DNA of 64,000 nt from an uncultured bacterium (GTDB lineage Bacteria > Bacillota > Clostridia > Oscillospirales > CAG-272), in the NCBI GenBank assembly GCA_945920215.1, contig CAMEJM010000005.1, positions 1 to 64,000 of the forward strand, in the 5' to 3' direction. Below the pieces are notes generated by a model. That model ran no database searches. It saw only the letters and a program-made list of their open reading frames with translations, and was not told the origin of the DNA. This document shows, piece after piece, positions 1 to 8,025 of the stretch. The position numbers were made by a program, and so were the translations under genes. Numbering within the stretch: position 1 is the stretch's first letter; every line of letters begins with the position of its first letter.

Positions 1-114
1 AACATAACTTTTTTCTCATCTTTTTTGGTCTCACATCATTTACAAATACACAAAAGCCGTTTCATTCTTTCCGTATTTTTGTTCCGTGCCGCTATCCCCA
101 CCGGGCGAGGGAGA

Positions 115-313
115 GGTGATGCAGAAGCCACCTTTCAAGCCGTGAATCGTACCTCCGTACGATGAGGCGCGGAAAGGCGGCTAAAAATGCGCATAAAATG
201 CAGAAAAGCGGCTTGCGCCGCTTTTCAACCTTAAAGATTGCTTCGACAGAACGCTGAACTTGTCCTCTCAACTATGCTCGATAAATAAACTCCGCGCATT
301 TTGGTCTGCGCAG
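115..313. repeat. Dispersed structured repeat, copy 1
   Basis: This copy matches the one at 7827-8025 over most of its length and shares its second half with the copy at 412-548. It contains an outer inverted repeat (CACCTTTC / GAAAGGCG-like arms), an inner perfect palindrome ATCGTAC-CTCC-GTACGAT, a second hairpin GAAAAGCGGC-ttgc-GCCGCTTTTC at 203-226, and ends with GCGCATTTTGGTCTGCGCA. The hairpin-rich design suggests a structured RNA or a non-autonomous palindromic element that can also act as a terminator. A fragment like the end of copy 2 (GTTCCGTGCCGCTATCC) lies just upstream at 81-97, so partial tandem copies may be present. Nothing else in 1-564 looks coding; the short ORFs there are shadows of the repeat. 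Confidence 0.8.
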
Positions 314-411
314 CTCTCACCGCCCGGAAAGCGCGCGGCGGGCAGAGTGGTGCGGAATCCCCACCCGCGCAGGCGTCGGCGTACAGGCGTACGACAGTCC
401 AAGCGGGCGGG

Positions 412-548
412 GATAAAAATGCGCATCAAACGAAGAAAAGCGGCTTGCGCCGCTTTTCAACCTTAAAAATGGCTTCGATAGAACGCTGAAGTCTCCTTTA
501 CACAATGCAATTATAAATTAACACCGCGCATTTTGCTCCGTGCCGCTA
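412..548. repeat. Dispersed structured repeat, copy 2 (5'-truncated)
   Basis: Second copy of the repeat. It retains the hairpin GAAAAGCGGC/GCCGCTTTTC (435-458), the 'ACACAATGCAATTATAAATT' stretch shared with copy 3, and the GCGCATTTTG end, but lacks the CGCCTTTC...GAAAGGCG part. It lies just downstream of the minus-strand SleB-like gene, so the hairpin probably also ends that transcript. Confidence 0.75.
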
Positions 549-564
549 TCCACGCCGCAGACCA

Positions 565-1455
565 TTACAAGAAGAAGGTGTGCGACCCAATCTTGAATGC
601 CGCCTGACGGTTTTTCACCACCCAGTTGTTCGGGCTGACCGACAGATTGCAGAAGAACAGCACATCGTTGGAAATGCTGTACCCCTCCAGACACATCTTC
701 GCCGCGCAAACAGACACCCAGGCAGGGGAATTGTAAATCGTTCCGTTAGAGACGGGGCTGAACTGCGATTTCTGGAAGATGACCCCATAGATGGTGTTCG
801 GGAAAGCGCTTGAACGCACGCGGTTGAGGATCACGTTCCCCACCGCCATCTGCCCGCGCAAAGGTTCTCCGCGGCTCTCGGCGGAAATGATACGCGAAAG
901 CCAGTACAGCTCGTCCGCATTGTAAAACGACTTTGCGTGAGTCAGCGCCTTATAACTGCCCGAAATTGCCGCGCTGCTCGCGCCGCTTTGATACGATACC
1001 GTCAGCGACATTGCCTTGGCGAGAGGTCTGAGAGCCACCCATACGGTGCCGTCAATCAGACGGTTCAACGCCACGCCGTAAAGGCACCGGTCGTTAGCGG
1101 TCAGAAAACTGCCGCCCACGCCTGCCGTCAGAGTCAGTCCGGGCGCGGTCAGGGTCGCGTAACAGGTGGATTTGTTATAGGAATATGTAGCGTCCGTAAA
1201 CAGATTTGCAAACGCACCGAGCGGCACCATCAGCTGCCCGTCATACAACCTTGCGGAAACCGCAAGCGTCTTGCCGTTTTGCGTCAGGGCAACGGTATTT
1301 ACCGCAGCCCGCGCCTCCACCTGCTCACCCGCGGAGATACTCGCGGCGCTTGCCGTCTGTTCCCCTGCCGCACTCACGCCGAGCACGGTCCCGGAGCACA
1401 GCACCGCCGCCGTCAGGAGCGCAATCAAAGCTGCCCCTCCTTTTCGTTTTGCCAT
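565..1455 (-). CDS. SleB-like cell wall hydrolase with stalk domain
   Basis: Secreted peptidoglycan hydrolase of the SleB/Hydrolase_2 family. After a lysine-rich start (MAKRKGG) comes a hydrophobic signal peptide ending near VSAAG. A middle region (about residues 45-165, 'NTVALTQNGKTLAVSARLY', 'MVPLGAFANLF') resembles copper-amine-oxidase-N-type stalk domains. The C-terminal half (from 'YWLSRIISAESRGEP') carries the family's catalytic Glu in 'SAESRGEP' and the 'GNVILNRV' and 'FSPVSNG' blocks. The start was moved from the track's first codon to the ATG preceded by GAAAGGAGG, giving 296 residues. In spore formers such enzymes degrade spore cortex, but the family also has vegetative members; the stalk domain suggests wall association. 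It has its own consensus promoter. Confidence 0.88.
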   Translation of the reverse strand: MAKRKGGAALIALLTAAVLCSGTVLGVSAAGEQTASAASISAGEQVEARAAVNTVALTQNGKTLAVSARLYDGQLMVPLGAFANLFTDATYSYNKSTCYATLTAPGLTLTAGVGGSFLTANDRCLYGVALNRLIDGTVWVALRPLAKAMSLTVSYQSGASSAAISGSYKALTHAKSFYNADELYWLSRIISAESRGEPLRGQMAVGNVILNRVRSSAFPNTIYGVIFQKSQFSPVSNGTIYNSPAWVSVCAAKMCLEGYSISNDVLFFCNLSVSPNNWVVKNRQAAFKIGSHTFFL

Positions 1456-1501
1456 TTTGTTTCCTCCTTTCATAGACATTCCGCACTTGGCGGGTAAAAC
1501 C

Positions 1502-1531
1502 ATTATAGGAAACGGGAGGATAGAGTGTCAA
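1502..1531 (-). promoter_or_regulatory. Sigma-A type promoter of the SleB-like gene
   Basis: On the minus strand TTGACA, an 18-bp spacer and TATAAT, both hexamers perfect, lie about 50 bp upstream of the hydrolase start codon. A consensus housekeeping promoter argues against strictly forespore expression. Confidence 0.8.
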
Positions 1532-1543
1532 CGTACAAAAAAA

Positions 1544-1593
1544 GGGTGCGGAGGAGAGAACCGGCAATGCCGGAAAACCTTTCCTCTACACCC
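1544..1593 (-). terminator. Intrinsic terminator of the MBL lipoprotein gene
   Basis: Read on the minus strand, a GGGTG...CACCC stem with inner pairing is followed by seven T residues (A7 at 1537-1543 on plus). Confidence 0.7.
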
Positions 1594-1633
1594 TGTATTC
1601 TGTTCCATATTTTACTACAATCGGCTAATATTT

Positions 1634-2467
1634 TCACTCCTGCGCGAACCGATAAATGCCGTCCGAGGAAGTATATTCCAAGCGGATGGTACCCATGTCG
1701 GTGCGTTTCAGCGCGATGCCGAGGTCATCGCACATGGTGATGAGCTTCTCGTCCACTTCCCTCTCCTCGCCACAGCATACAATGCCGTCGGTAGGCTGCA
1801 CGGCGCACATATACTCTTCAAGCTTCTTGAAATAATCCCCGTGGTGCGGCAGTTTCACCACATTGTATGAATTGGTGTCCGCGGTCATATATTCCTGCAC
1901 GCGGGCTTTCAGGGCGTCCCCCATCAGGAGCAGCCCGAACTTGTCCCAGCGTACCGATACGATCAGGGAACGGTCGTTGTCGTCATTCTCGCCAAGGTCT
2001 TTCAGTTTTGTCGGATTGATCCGCACAGCAGCCCCCTCGGAAAGCGACAGCGTCACGTCCTCTCTGACTCTCTCGGCATTCACGCCTGTTTCGGTCAGCG
2101 CCTGCACCAGCGCCCCATATTCATCGGAGTCCGAAGTGTAGTCCGGCAGATATACCTGTCCCACATTGTATTTGCGGAGGAGCGCGGGAGCCGAACCGAT
2201 GTGATCCCTGTCAAAATGGGTCAGAATCAAATGGTCGATTTTCTTCACGCCCTCCCGCTTCAGCATGGCAAGAATCACAGCTTCATTGTCCTCATAGCCT
2301 GCGTCCACCACGATGGTGGTGCTTTTGGTATATATAAGGATGCAATCCGACTTGCCGGTCTGTGCGAAGACCGCGGTCAGATCGGCTTTATCCTTTCCCA
2401 CGCACCCGCAAAGCAAAGCGATACACAGCGCCGCAAGCAGAACGCAAGCCGTCAGTTTTCTTTTCAA
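1634..2467 (-). CDS. MBL-fold (ComEC-like) lipoprotein hydrolase
   Basis: Membrane-anchored metallo-beta-lactamase-fold protein. The N-terminus is a lipoprotein signal with lipobox LLCGC, so the enzyme should sit on the outer face of the membrane. The domain matches the C-terminal hydrolase part of ComEC/Rec2: 'DAGYEDNEAVIL', then the metal motif 'LTHFDRDHIGS' in which the usual second His of HxHxDH is Asp, as in ComEC-type members, 'LLLMGDA', and 'VVKLPHHGDYFKK'. Substrate is unknown; extracellular DNA or phosphate esters are guesses from family resemblance. It is 277 residues with no ComEC membrane channel region. The start codon is TTG, chosen because GGAGGAGG lies upstream at suitable spacing. 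Monocistronic by its terminator. Confidence 0.85.
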   Translation of the reverse strand: MKRKLTACVLLAALCIALLCGCVGKDKADLTAVFAQTGKSDCILIYTKSTTIVVDAGYEDNEAVILAMLKREGVKKIDHLILTHFDRDHIGSAPALLRKYNVGQVYLPDYTSDSDEYGALVQALTETGVNAERVREDVTLSLSEGAAVRINPTKLKDLGENDDNDRSLIVSVRWDKFGLLLMGDALKARVQEYMTADTNSYNVVKLPHHGDYFKKLEEYMCAVQPTDGIVCCGEEREVDEKLITMCDDLGIALKRTDMGTIRLEYTSSDGIYRFAQE

Positions 2468-2520
2468 GCGGTGTTTCCTCCTCCCCGCGCTGCGCGCGAC
2501 AGATAAACAGATAAAAATAT

Positions 2521-2544
2521 CCCGCGCCCCGCGCGGGGCGCGGG
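2521..2544 (-). terminator. GC-rich terminator hairpin
   Basis: CCCGCGCCCCG-CG-CGGGGCGCGGG, followed on the minus strand by ATATTTTTATC. It lies just after the 2595-3881 lipoprotein gene and upstream of the MBL gene. Confidence 0.65.
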
Positions 2545-2594
2545 GGCGGGGCTACACGGGCAAACGCCCGCATCGGTTCGCAATGAAACTGCGT

Positions 2595-3881
2595 TTATTC
2601 TGCCTGTTGCATGGCAGGCGCCGTGACGGTTACTTCTTCGTAAGCAAAGACAAAGGAAGCGCGCGCCGTATACCCGGAGGAAACGGCAAATCCGCCGATG
2701 TTTATCATCCCGCCTATTTCCGCCGTCAGCGATACCTCGGACACCGTACCGTCCGCATTCAGAGCAATGTTTGCGTAAGGCGCGCATTCGGTCACGGTCA
2801 GATAGGAAAGCATCTGAAGCAATTGAGCGCCGCCCTCTAACATATCGGCGGGCTTCTTGGCAAGGAACTCTTCGATAAGTCCGGTGAGAGAAGTCGGGTC
2901 GAGCAGGATGGCGTCCGCTTCTTCCTGCGTCAGTATCTCCGCTTTCACAAGCGCGTCGCAGAGTATCGCCAGAAGCGTTTTTTCACCGTACTGTTCGGTC
3001 AGCGCGCCGCAGATCTGCTCCGCGTCCGCCTCTGCGCCGTCTTCGGCAAGCCCGAGCGTCTGCCACACCTGCACCAAAACCTCGTTGACCGTCTCCACCC
3101 CGAATTGACTATCCAGCAAAGCGAGCAGGTTTTCCACCTTGTTCTCGCTCATGTAACTCACCAGCTGTTCTGCCGCGTCCTCGCAGGTCGTCCCCTCCTC
3201 GCAGAAAAGCGGCAACAGATAGGTTTCCAGCATCTCTCCGAAAGTGGTGCCGAGAAGCGTGCGCAGCATGGGCAGATATTCTTCGTTGAGGCGTGCGGAA
3301 AGATCCTCGCCCTGCACGTTCAGCACCGGTTCCCCGTTCACTTCGGAGACGGTGGCAAGCTCTGCCAGTTGCGCGAGCAGCTCCGCAGAGTCGGTCGGCA
3401 GGGTCTGCTGTCCCGCGCCCGCGTTGACGGGATATTGCTCATACGCCATTTCCCCGTCTTTTTCATCGGTGCCGAAATAGACAACGCTGTCTATGTAGCA
3501 CATCTCGTAATGAACTGTCGCGGCTTCGGTGCCCTCCCCTTTCGTCGCGGCATAGCGCAGGCACAGCTTCGGGCTCTGACCGCTCAGATCGATATCCGCC
3601 GTGGCATTCAGAAGTTCTGTCTCTGCCCCGTCGCCTCCGAAAATCAGTTTTGCCTCAATATGAAAGCCCTTCTGAGCGCTCATTGCCTCTGTCATCTGTG
3701 CGACGGCGACAGCGGCGGTAGGCAGAACTTTGGGAGTTTCCGAATTGTTGTCAGGGCCCGTGATCAGGTCGGCGTCCGTGCCGTCAACGGGTTCGGGATT
3801 GTTTTCATCGCAGGAAACCGCCATCCACGCAACGGAGAACACCATTGCGATACACAACAAAACCGAAATCAAACGTTTCAT
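2595..3881 (-). CDS. Uncharacterised lipoprotein
   Basis: No family recognised. The protein (428 residues) begins MKRLISVLLCIAMVFSVAW with lipobox AVSC, so it is probably an outer-surface lipoprotein. The mature part starts with an acidic, Asn/Pro/Asp-rich linker ('DENNPEPVDGTDADL') and then alternates beta-like segments (residues about 60-160 and 370-425) with a long alpha-helical, Leu/Glu/Ala-rich middle (about 160-360). The terminal beta segments flanking a helical insert resemble LppX/LolA-like lipid-binding lipoproteins in layout only; this is a weak guess. The ATG at 3881 was chosen over the track's GTG because GAGGTG is 6 bases upstream. It has a perfect sigma-A promoter and lies divergent from the alpha-galactosidase gene. 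Confidence 0.8.
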   Translation of the reverse strand: MKRLISVLLCIAMVFSVAWMAVSCDENNPEPVDGTDADLITGPDNNSETPKVLPTAAVAVAQMTEAMSAQKGFHIEAKLIFGGDGAETELLNATADIDLSGQSPKLCLRYAATKGEGTEAATVHYEMCYIDSVVYFGTDEKDGEMAYEQYPVNAGAGQQTLPTDSAELLAQLAELATVSEVNGEPVLNVQGEDLSARLNEEYLPMLRTLLGTTFGEMLETYLLPLFCEEGTTCEDAAEQLVSYMSENKVENLLALLDSQFGVETVNEVLVQVWQTLGLAEDGAEADAEQICGALTEQYGEKTLLAILCDALVKAEILTQEEADAILLDPTSLTGLIEEFLAKKPADMLEGGAQLLQMLSYLTVTECAPYANIALNADGTVSEVSLTAEIGGMINIGGFAVSSGYTARASFVFAYEEVTVTAPAMQQAE

Positions 3882-3932
3882 TTTAATCACCTCGTCTCAT
3901 TCACTCTTCAGCATTACCGTGGTGCTATTTTC

Positions 3933-3961
3933 ATTATACTCAACCGCCGGGTAGATGTCAA
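3933..3961 (-). promoter_or_regulatory. Consensus promoter of the 2595-3881 lipoprotein
   Basis: Minus strand TTGACA-17 bp-TATAAT about 50 bp before the start codon. Confidence 0.85.
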
Positions 3962-4050
3962 TTGCAAGTTTTATATTCACCGCACGCACATACGCGAGGC
4001 GCGCCTTGCCTGCGCAAGCGCATTTTCTGACGGGAGAATTGCAAAATCCG

Positions 4051-4079
4051 TTGACGGTTTGGGCTTTCTATGGTAATAT
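4051..4079 (+). promoter_or_regulatory. Promoter of the alpha-galactosidase gene
   Basis: TTGACG, 17-bp spacer, TAATAT, ending about 55 bp before the chosen ATG. Confidence 0.65.
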
Positions 4080-4133
4080 ATTCACGGTTTTCTCCATCTA
4101 TTTCCGAATACCTGCATGAAGGGAGACACAATT

Positions 4134-6293
4134 ATGATCACCTTTGATCGGAACAGTCAGACGTTTTACCTTGAAAACGACCGCATGACCTATGCGTTCG
4201 ATATTTTTGACGAAAGCCTTGAACACCTGTGGTTCGGCGCGAAAATCGGGCATGACGACCTGAATTATCTGCGCGGCGTCCGCGGCAGCGGCTGTGACGC
4301 GCAGCAACCGGATAAGAAGCTGTGCCCCAACTTCCTGGCAAATGAACTGCCGGTGTACGGGCAGGGCGACTTCCGCGAACCCATGCTCACCTACCGTACC
4401 GAGGGAGGCGACCTCTGCGCGGAACTGCACTATACCTCTCACAGAATTATCGCGCAGCCGGCGCTTCCCGGACTCCCCTCGACCCGCGGCGGCGAAACGC
4501 TGGAAGTCACGATGAACGACGACATCAACGGCGTGGAAGTGCTGCTGTATTTCACCCTCCACGCCGACACCGGCGCCGTCACGCGCGCCTGCCGGATCCG
4601 CAATGTGGGCAGCCATACCATCCGCCTGCTGCGCGCGCACAGCTTCTCTCTGGATCTGCCCCGCAACGACCTGGACGCCATTTCCCTGTACGGCGCGTGG
4701 GCAAATGAGCGCACGCCGGAGCGCACGCCCCTGCACCACGGTGTATGGTCGGTGGACTCCAAGCGCGTCTCCTCCTCCTCTCAGCTCAACCCGTTCGTGG
4801 CGCTTGCCACCCGCGAAGCAACCGAAACGAGCGGAGAGGTCTGGGGCTTCAACCTGGTGTACTCCTCCTCCTTCCGGCTCTTTGCGGAGGTTCCCACCAC
4901 GGGTCATACCCGCGTGGGCGGCGGCGTTTCCGAGTTCTGCTTTGAATGGATTCTCGAAAGCGGCGAGGAATTCTGCACCCCCGAGGCCGTCATGGTCTAT
5001 TCCGACCGCGGCATCGGCGAAATGTCCCGTATCTTCCACGATACATACCGGGAACACCTGATTCCCGAACGGTATGCCAAAGCCAAGCGCCCGCTGGTCG
5101 TCAACAACTGGGAAGCAACCTATTTCGACTTTGACCGCGACAAGCTCTTTGCCATTATCGACGCCTCTGCCGGCACGGGGATCGACACGTTCGTGCTGGA
5201 CGACGGCTGGTTCGGCGTCCGCAACGACGACCATTCCGGGCTCGGCGACTGGTTCGTGAATACGGAGAAGCTGCAAGGCGGTCTGAAGCCCATCATCGAC
5301 CGCTGTCACGAGCGCGGACTCAAATTCGGGCTGTGGTTTGAGCCGGAAATGGTCAATCCGGATTCCGACCTGTACCGCGCCCACCCCGATTGGGCGATCC
5401 ACTCCCCCGGCCACGTGCCTGCCGAGGGGCGCAATCAGTACGTCCTCGACCTGACCCGCGCCGACGTGCGCGACTATATTGTCCGCGTGGTTTCGGACAT
5501 CCTCGAAAACCATGAAATCGACTATGTGAAATGGGACTACAACCGCAATATCACCGAGGTGTTCTCGGAGGGTCTGCCCGCCGAGCGGCAGGGCGAGTTT
5601 GCTCACCGCTACGCGCTGGGGCTGTACGATATCTGCCGGCGGTTGGTACTCGGTCACCCCGACGTCTTCTTTGAGGGCTGTGCCAGCGGCGGGGCGCGTT
5701 TCGATGCCGGTATGCTGTATTACTTCCCGCAGATTTGGACCTCCGACGATACCGACGCGGCAATGCGGAGCCGTATCCAGTACGGCACCTCCCTGTGCTA
5801 TCCTCTCTCTGCCATGTCCTGTCACGTCTCGGTCTGCCCCAGTCACCAGACGAAGCGCACCACCCCCTACAAGACCCGCGCGGACATCGCCCATCTCGGC
5901 GCCACGGGGTATGAACTTGACGTCAGCCGCCTGCCCGCCGAGGAACTTGCGCAAATCCCCGCTCAGGTAGCGGACTATCACGCCATGGAAAAACTGGTGC
6001 TGGAGGGGGACCTCTATCGCCTTGCAGCCCCCTTTGACGCGGGCTACTTCTGCTTTGAGCTTGTCTCCAAGGATCGGAGCGAGGTGCACGTCACTCTGAT
6101 GCGCCTGCTCAAGATTTTCAACTGCGAAGCGCTGTACCTGCCTTTGCAGGGTCTTGACCCGGACGCCCTCTACGAAAATACCGCGACCGGCGAGCGCCTG
6201 CACGGCTCCACCCTGATGCACGTGGGTCTGAACCCCGCCATCGGCAATATGCGGGATTTCGATACCCTGACATGGCATTTCAAACGCGTCTGA
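4134..6293 (+). CDS. Alpha-galactosidase, GH36
   Basis: Cytoplasmic retaining alpha-galactosidase that releases terminal alpha-1,6-galactose from melibiose/raffinose-type sugars. It has no signal peptide. An N-terminal beta-sandwich (about 1-310) precedes a (beta/alpha)8 barrel opening with 'RPLVVNNWEATYFDF'. The GH36 nucleophile is the Asp in 'YVKWDYNR' and the acid/base Asp lies in 'QIWTSDDTDA'; 'DDGWFG', 'GLWFEPEMV' and 'CASGGARFD' are further signature blocks. Length (719) is typical of the bacterial family. The ATG at 4134 is preferred over an in-frame ATG at 4116 because GGGAG lies 8-9 bases upstream. No sugar transporter or regulator adjoins it. The following MGMT-like gene starts a few bases after the stop, so the two may be co-transcribed. 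Confidence 0.96.
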   Translation: MITFDRNSQTFYLENDRMTYAFDIFDESLEHLWFGAKIGHDDLNYLRGVRGSGCDAQQPDKKLCPNFLANELPVYGQGDFREPMLTYRTEGGDLCAELHYTSHRIIAQPALPGLPSTRGGETLEVTMNDDINGVEVLLYFTLHADTGAVTRACRIRNVGSHTIRLLRAHSFSLDLPRNDLDAISLYGAWANERTPERTPLHHGVWSVDSKRVSSSSQLNPFVALATREATETSGEVWGFNLVYSSSFRLFAEVPTTGHTRVGGGVSEFCFEWILESGEEFCTPEAVMVYSDRGIGEMSRIFHDTYREHLIPERYAKAKRPLVVNNWEATYFDFDRDKLFAIIDASAGTGIDTFVLDDGWFGVRNDDHSGLGDWFVNTEKLQGGLKPIIDRCHERGLKFGLWFEPEMVNPDSDLYRAHPDWAIHSPGHVPAEGRNQYVLDLTRADVRDYIVRVVSDILENHEIDYVKWDYNRNITEVFSEGLPAERQGEFAHRYALGLYDICRRLVLGHPDVFFEGCASGGARFDAGMLYYFPQIWTSDDTDAAMRSRIQYGTSLCYPLSAMSCHVSVCPSHQTKRTTPYKTRADIAHLGATGYELDVSRLPAEELAQIPAQVADYHAMEKLVLEGDLYRLAAPFDAGYFCFELVSKDRSEVHVTLMRLLKIFNCEALYLPLQGLDPDALYENTATGERLHGSTLMHVGLNPAIGNMRDFDTLTWHFKRV

Positions 6294-6300
6294 TCATGTC

Positions 6301-6630
6301 GTGACGATGATGAAAAGTCAATGGAATGACTTTCAAAGCAGGGTCTTGGAATATCTGACCCTCATCCCGCGGGGAAAGGTGGTCACCTATGGGCAGATTG
6401 CCGCGCATCTCGGCAATCCCCGCCTTTGCCGCGCGGTCGGAAGCGCCCTGCACCGCAACCCGGACGGCAACCGCTATCCCTGCTATAAGGTCGTCAGCGC
6501 CGCAGGCAAGCTCTCTGACCGTTACGCGTTCGGCGGCATCTCCGCGCAAGCCGAGCGCCTGCGGGCGGACGGCGTTACCGTCACCGCTGACCGCGTCGAC
6601 CTCTCGCGTTTCCGGTGGCTGCAGGATTGA
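6301..6630 (+). CDS. MGMT family DNA-binding/alkyltransferase-like protein
   Basis: Small protein (109 residues) made of only the C-terminal domain of O6-methylguanine-DNA methyltransferase. It contains the helix-turn-helix region 'GKVVTYGQIAAHLGNP' and the arginine-finger-like 'RAVGSALHRNP'. The active-site motif reads PCYKVV where canonical enzymes have PCHRV: the acceptor Cys is present but the His-Arg pair is changed. It may bind alkylated DNA and could retain some methyl transfer; this cannot be decided by eye. The start is uncertain: GTG at 6301 or ATG at 6307/6310, none with a clear ribosome binding site, consistent with coupling to the upstream galactosidase gene seven bases away. Confidence 0.85.
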   Translation: MTMMKSQWNDFQSRVLEYLTLIPRGKVVTYGQIAAHLGNPRLCRAVGSALHRNPDGNRYPCYKVVSAAGKLSDRYAFGGISAQAERLRADGVTVTADRVDLSRFRWLQD

Positions 6631-6682
6631 CACTCCCTTTTTCCCCTTATCAATCTCCACGCGGCGTGGTACACTAATGGGC

Positions 6683-6705
6683 GTGGGGGCGCGTCGCGCC
6701 CCCAC
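6683..6705. other. Strong GC hairpin between MGMT-like gene and ansA
   Basis: GTGGGGGCG-cgtcg-CGCCCCCAC. No T-run follows on plus, so it may be a weak terminator of the upstream transcript or a leader hairpin before the asparaginase gene. Confidence 0.45.
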
Positions 6706-6732
6706 GAAACGGGAAAGACAGGAAATAAGAAG

Positions 6733-7725
6733 ATGAAAAAAATCTTGCTTCTGGCGACAGGCGGCACCATTGCCTCACGGAATCTCGGCGAGGGGCTCAC
6801 CCCCGCGCTCACGGCGGAAGAGCTGCTCCGGCAGGTGCCCGAGCTCAACGGCTTATGCGAGGTGGATGCCGAGGAGGTCTACCGCCTCGACAGCACCAAT
6901 ATGCGCCCCGAAAACTGGGTGGAGCTCGCGCAACGGGTGCAGGCGCGTTACCGCGACTATGACGGATTCGTCATCACACACGGGACAGACACCATGGCGT
7001 ATGCCGCCGCAAGCCTGTATTACCTCTTGCAGAATGTGCGGAAGCCCGTGGTGCTGACCGGGGCGCAAGTTTCCATCTTCGAGCGGGACAGCGACGCGCG
7101 GGAAAACCTTGTCGGGGCGTTCCGCTATGCCTGCGATGACGCGGCAGCCGGCGTGCGGGTGTTCTTCGACGGAAAGGTCATCTGCGGGACGCGCGCACGC
7201 AAGACCCGCACGCGGAGTTACAACGCGTTTTCCAGTGTGGATTACCCTGTCGTCGCCATCGTGCGGGACGATCTGGTGCAATACTATATCAAGGGCGACG
7301 TGACGGGGGAAGAGGCATTTTACGACACACTTGACCCCAAAGTGTTGCTGGTCAAACTGACCCCGGGAATTGACGCGGGAATCCTCGACTATGCGGCAGA
7401 AAACGCCCACGCAGTCATTATCGAGAGTTTCGGCGTGGGAGGGATCCCGCATTACGAGGACGGCTCTTTCGAGAGAGGCATCGAGCATCTGCTCTCGCGG
7501 GGCGTGCGCGTGGTCGTCGCAACGCAGGTCGCCCATGAGGGGAGCGCTATGGAAACCTACCGCGTGGGATACCGCATCAAGGAGCGGTACCATCTGCCGG
7601 AGGCTTACGAAATGACGACCGAGGCGGTGCTCGCCAAAACCATGTGGGCGCTGACCGTGACGGACACTCCGGAGGCTTTCGGGCGTGTATTCGCCACACC
7701 GGTGGGGAACGATTTGCTTATGTAA
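6733..7725 (+). CDS. ansA: L-asparaginase (type I-like)
   Basis: Hydrolyses L-asparagine to aspartate and ammonia. The first catalytic Thr lies in the N-terminal 'LLLATGGTIAS' and the second in 'VITHGTDTMAYAAA'; 'KPVVLTGAQ' follows. The C-terminal domain begins near 'VLLVKLTPGIDAGIL' and contains 'IESFGVGGIP'. At 330 residues and without a signal peptide it fits the cytoplasmic single-subunit family. AGGA lies upstream of the ATG. A hairpin follows the stop. It converges with the dehydratase-like gene, with a dispersed repeat in between. Confidence 0.95.
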   Translation: MKKILLLATGGTIASRNLGEGLTPALTAEELLRQVPELNGLCEVDAEEVYRLDSTNMRPENWVELAQRVQARYRDYDGFVITHGTDTMAYAAASLYYLLQNVRKPVVLTGAQVSIFERDSDARENLVGAFRYACDDAAAGVRVFFDGKVICGTRARKTRTRSYNAFSSVDYPVVAIVRDDLVQYYIKGDVTGEEAFYDTLDPKVLLVKLTPGIDAGILDYAAENAHAVIIESFGVGGIPHYEDGSFERGIEHLLSRGVRVVVATQVAHEGSAMETYRVGYRIKERYHLPEAYEMTTEAVLAKTMWALTVTDTPEAFGRVFATPVGNDLLM

Positions 7726-7744
7726 AGGCAATGGAAAAAGCAAG

Positions 7745-7769
7745 GCGGAGCCGAGAAGATTGGCTCCGC
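7745..7769 (+). terminator. Terminator of the asparaginase gene
   Basis: GCGGAGCC-gagaagatt-GGCTCCGC followed by TTTCTTGATTTT. Confidence 0.75.
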
Positions 7770-7826
7770 TTTCTTGATTTTATGCTTGCTTGTTCTGCGC
7801 GTTCCTGCCACGCCGGGCGCCGCAGG

Positions 7827-8025
7827 GGTGATGCAGAAGTCGCCTTTCAAGCCGTGAATCGTACCTCCGTACGATGAGGCGTGGAAAGGCGGCTAAAAAT
7901 GCGCTCAAAATGAAGAAAAGCGGCTTTCGCCGCTTTTCAACCTTAATGATTGCTTTGATAGAACACTGAAGTCATCCTTTACACAATGCAATTATAAATT
8001 AACACCGCGCATTTTGGTCTGCGCA
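7827..8025. repeat. Dispersed structured repeat, copy 3
   Basis: Near-complete copy of the element at 115-313, with the same ATCGTAC/GTACGAT palindrome, CGCCTTTC/GAAAGGCG arms and GAAAAGCGGC/GCCGCTTTTC hairpin (7915-7938), and with the ACACAATGCAATTATAAATT stretch of copy 2. Its right end lies inside the 3' end of the minus-strand dehydratase-like gene and encodes the last residues there. One arm change relative to copy 1 still allows a G-U pair when read as RNA, hinting that the fold matters. Confidence 0.8.

Noticed and set aside
260-505. Short ORFs of 62-68 residues in the first 500 bases
   Set aside because: They lie in the dispersed repeats, overlap each other on both strands, are Arg-rich, and lack ribosome binding sites.
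4098-6278. Minus-strand 726-residue ORF opposite the alpha-galactosidase
   Set aside because: It is an antisense shadow: the plus frame has clear GH36 motifs, a promoter and a ribosome binding site, while the minus frame has repetitive Gly/Val/Ala content and no recognisable domain.
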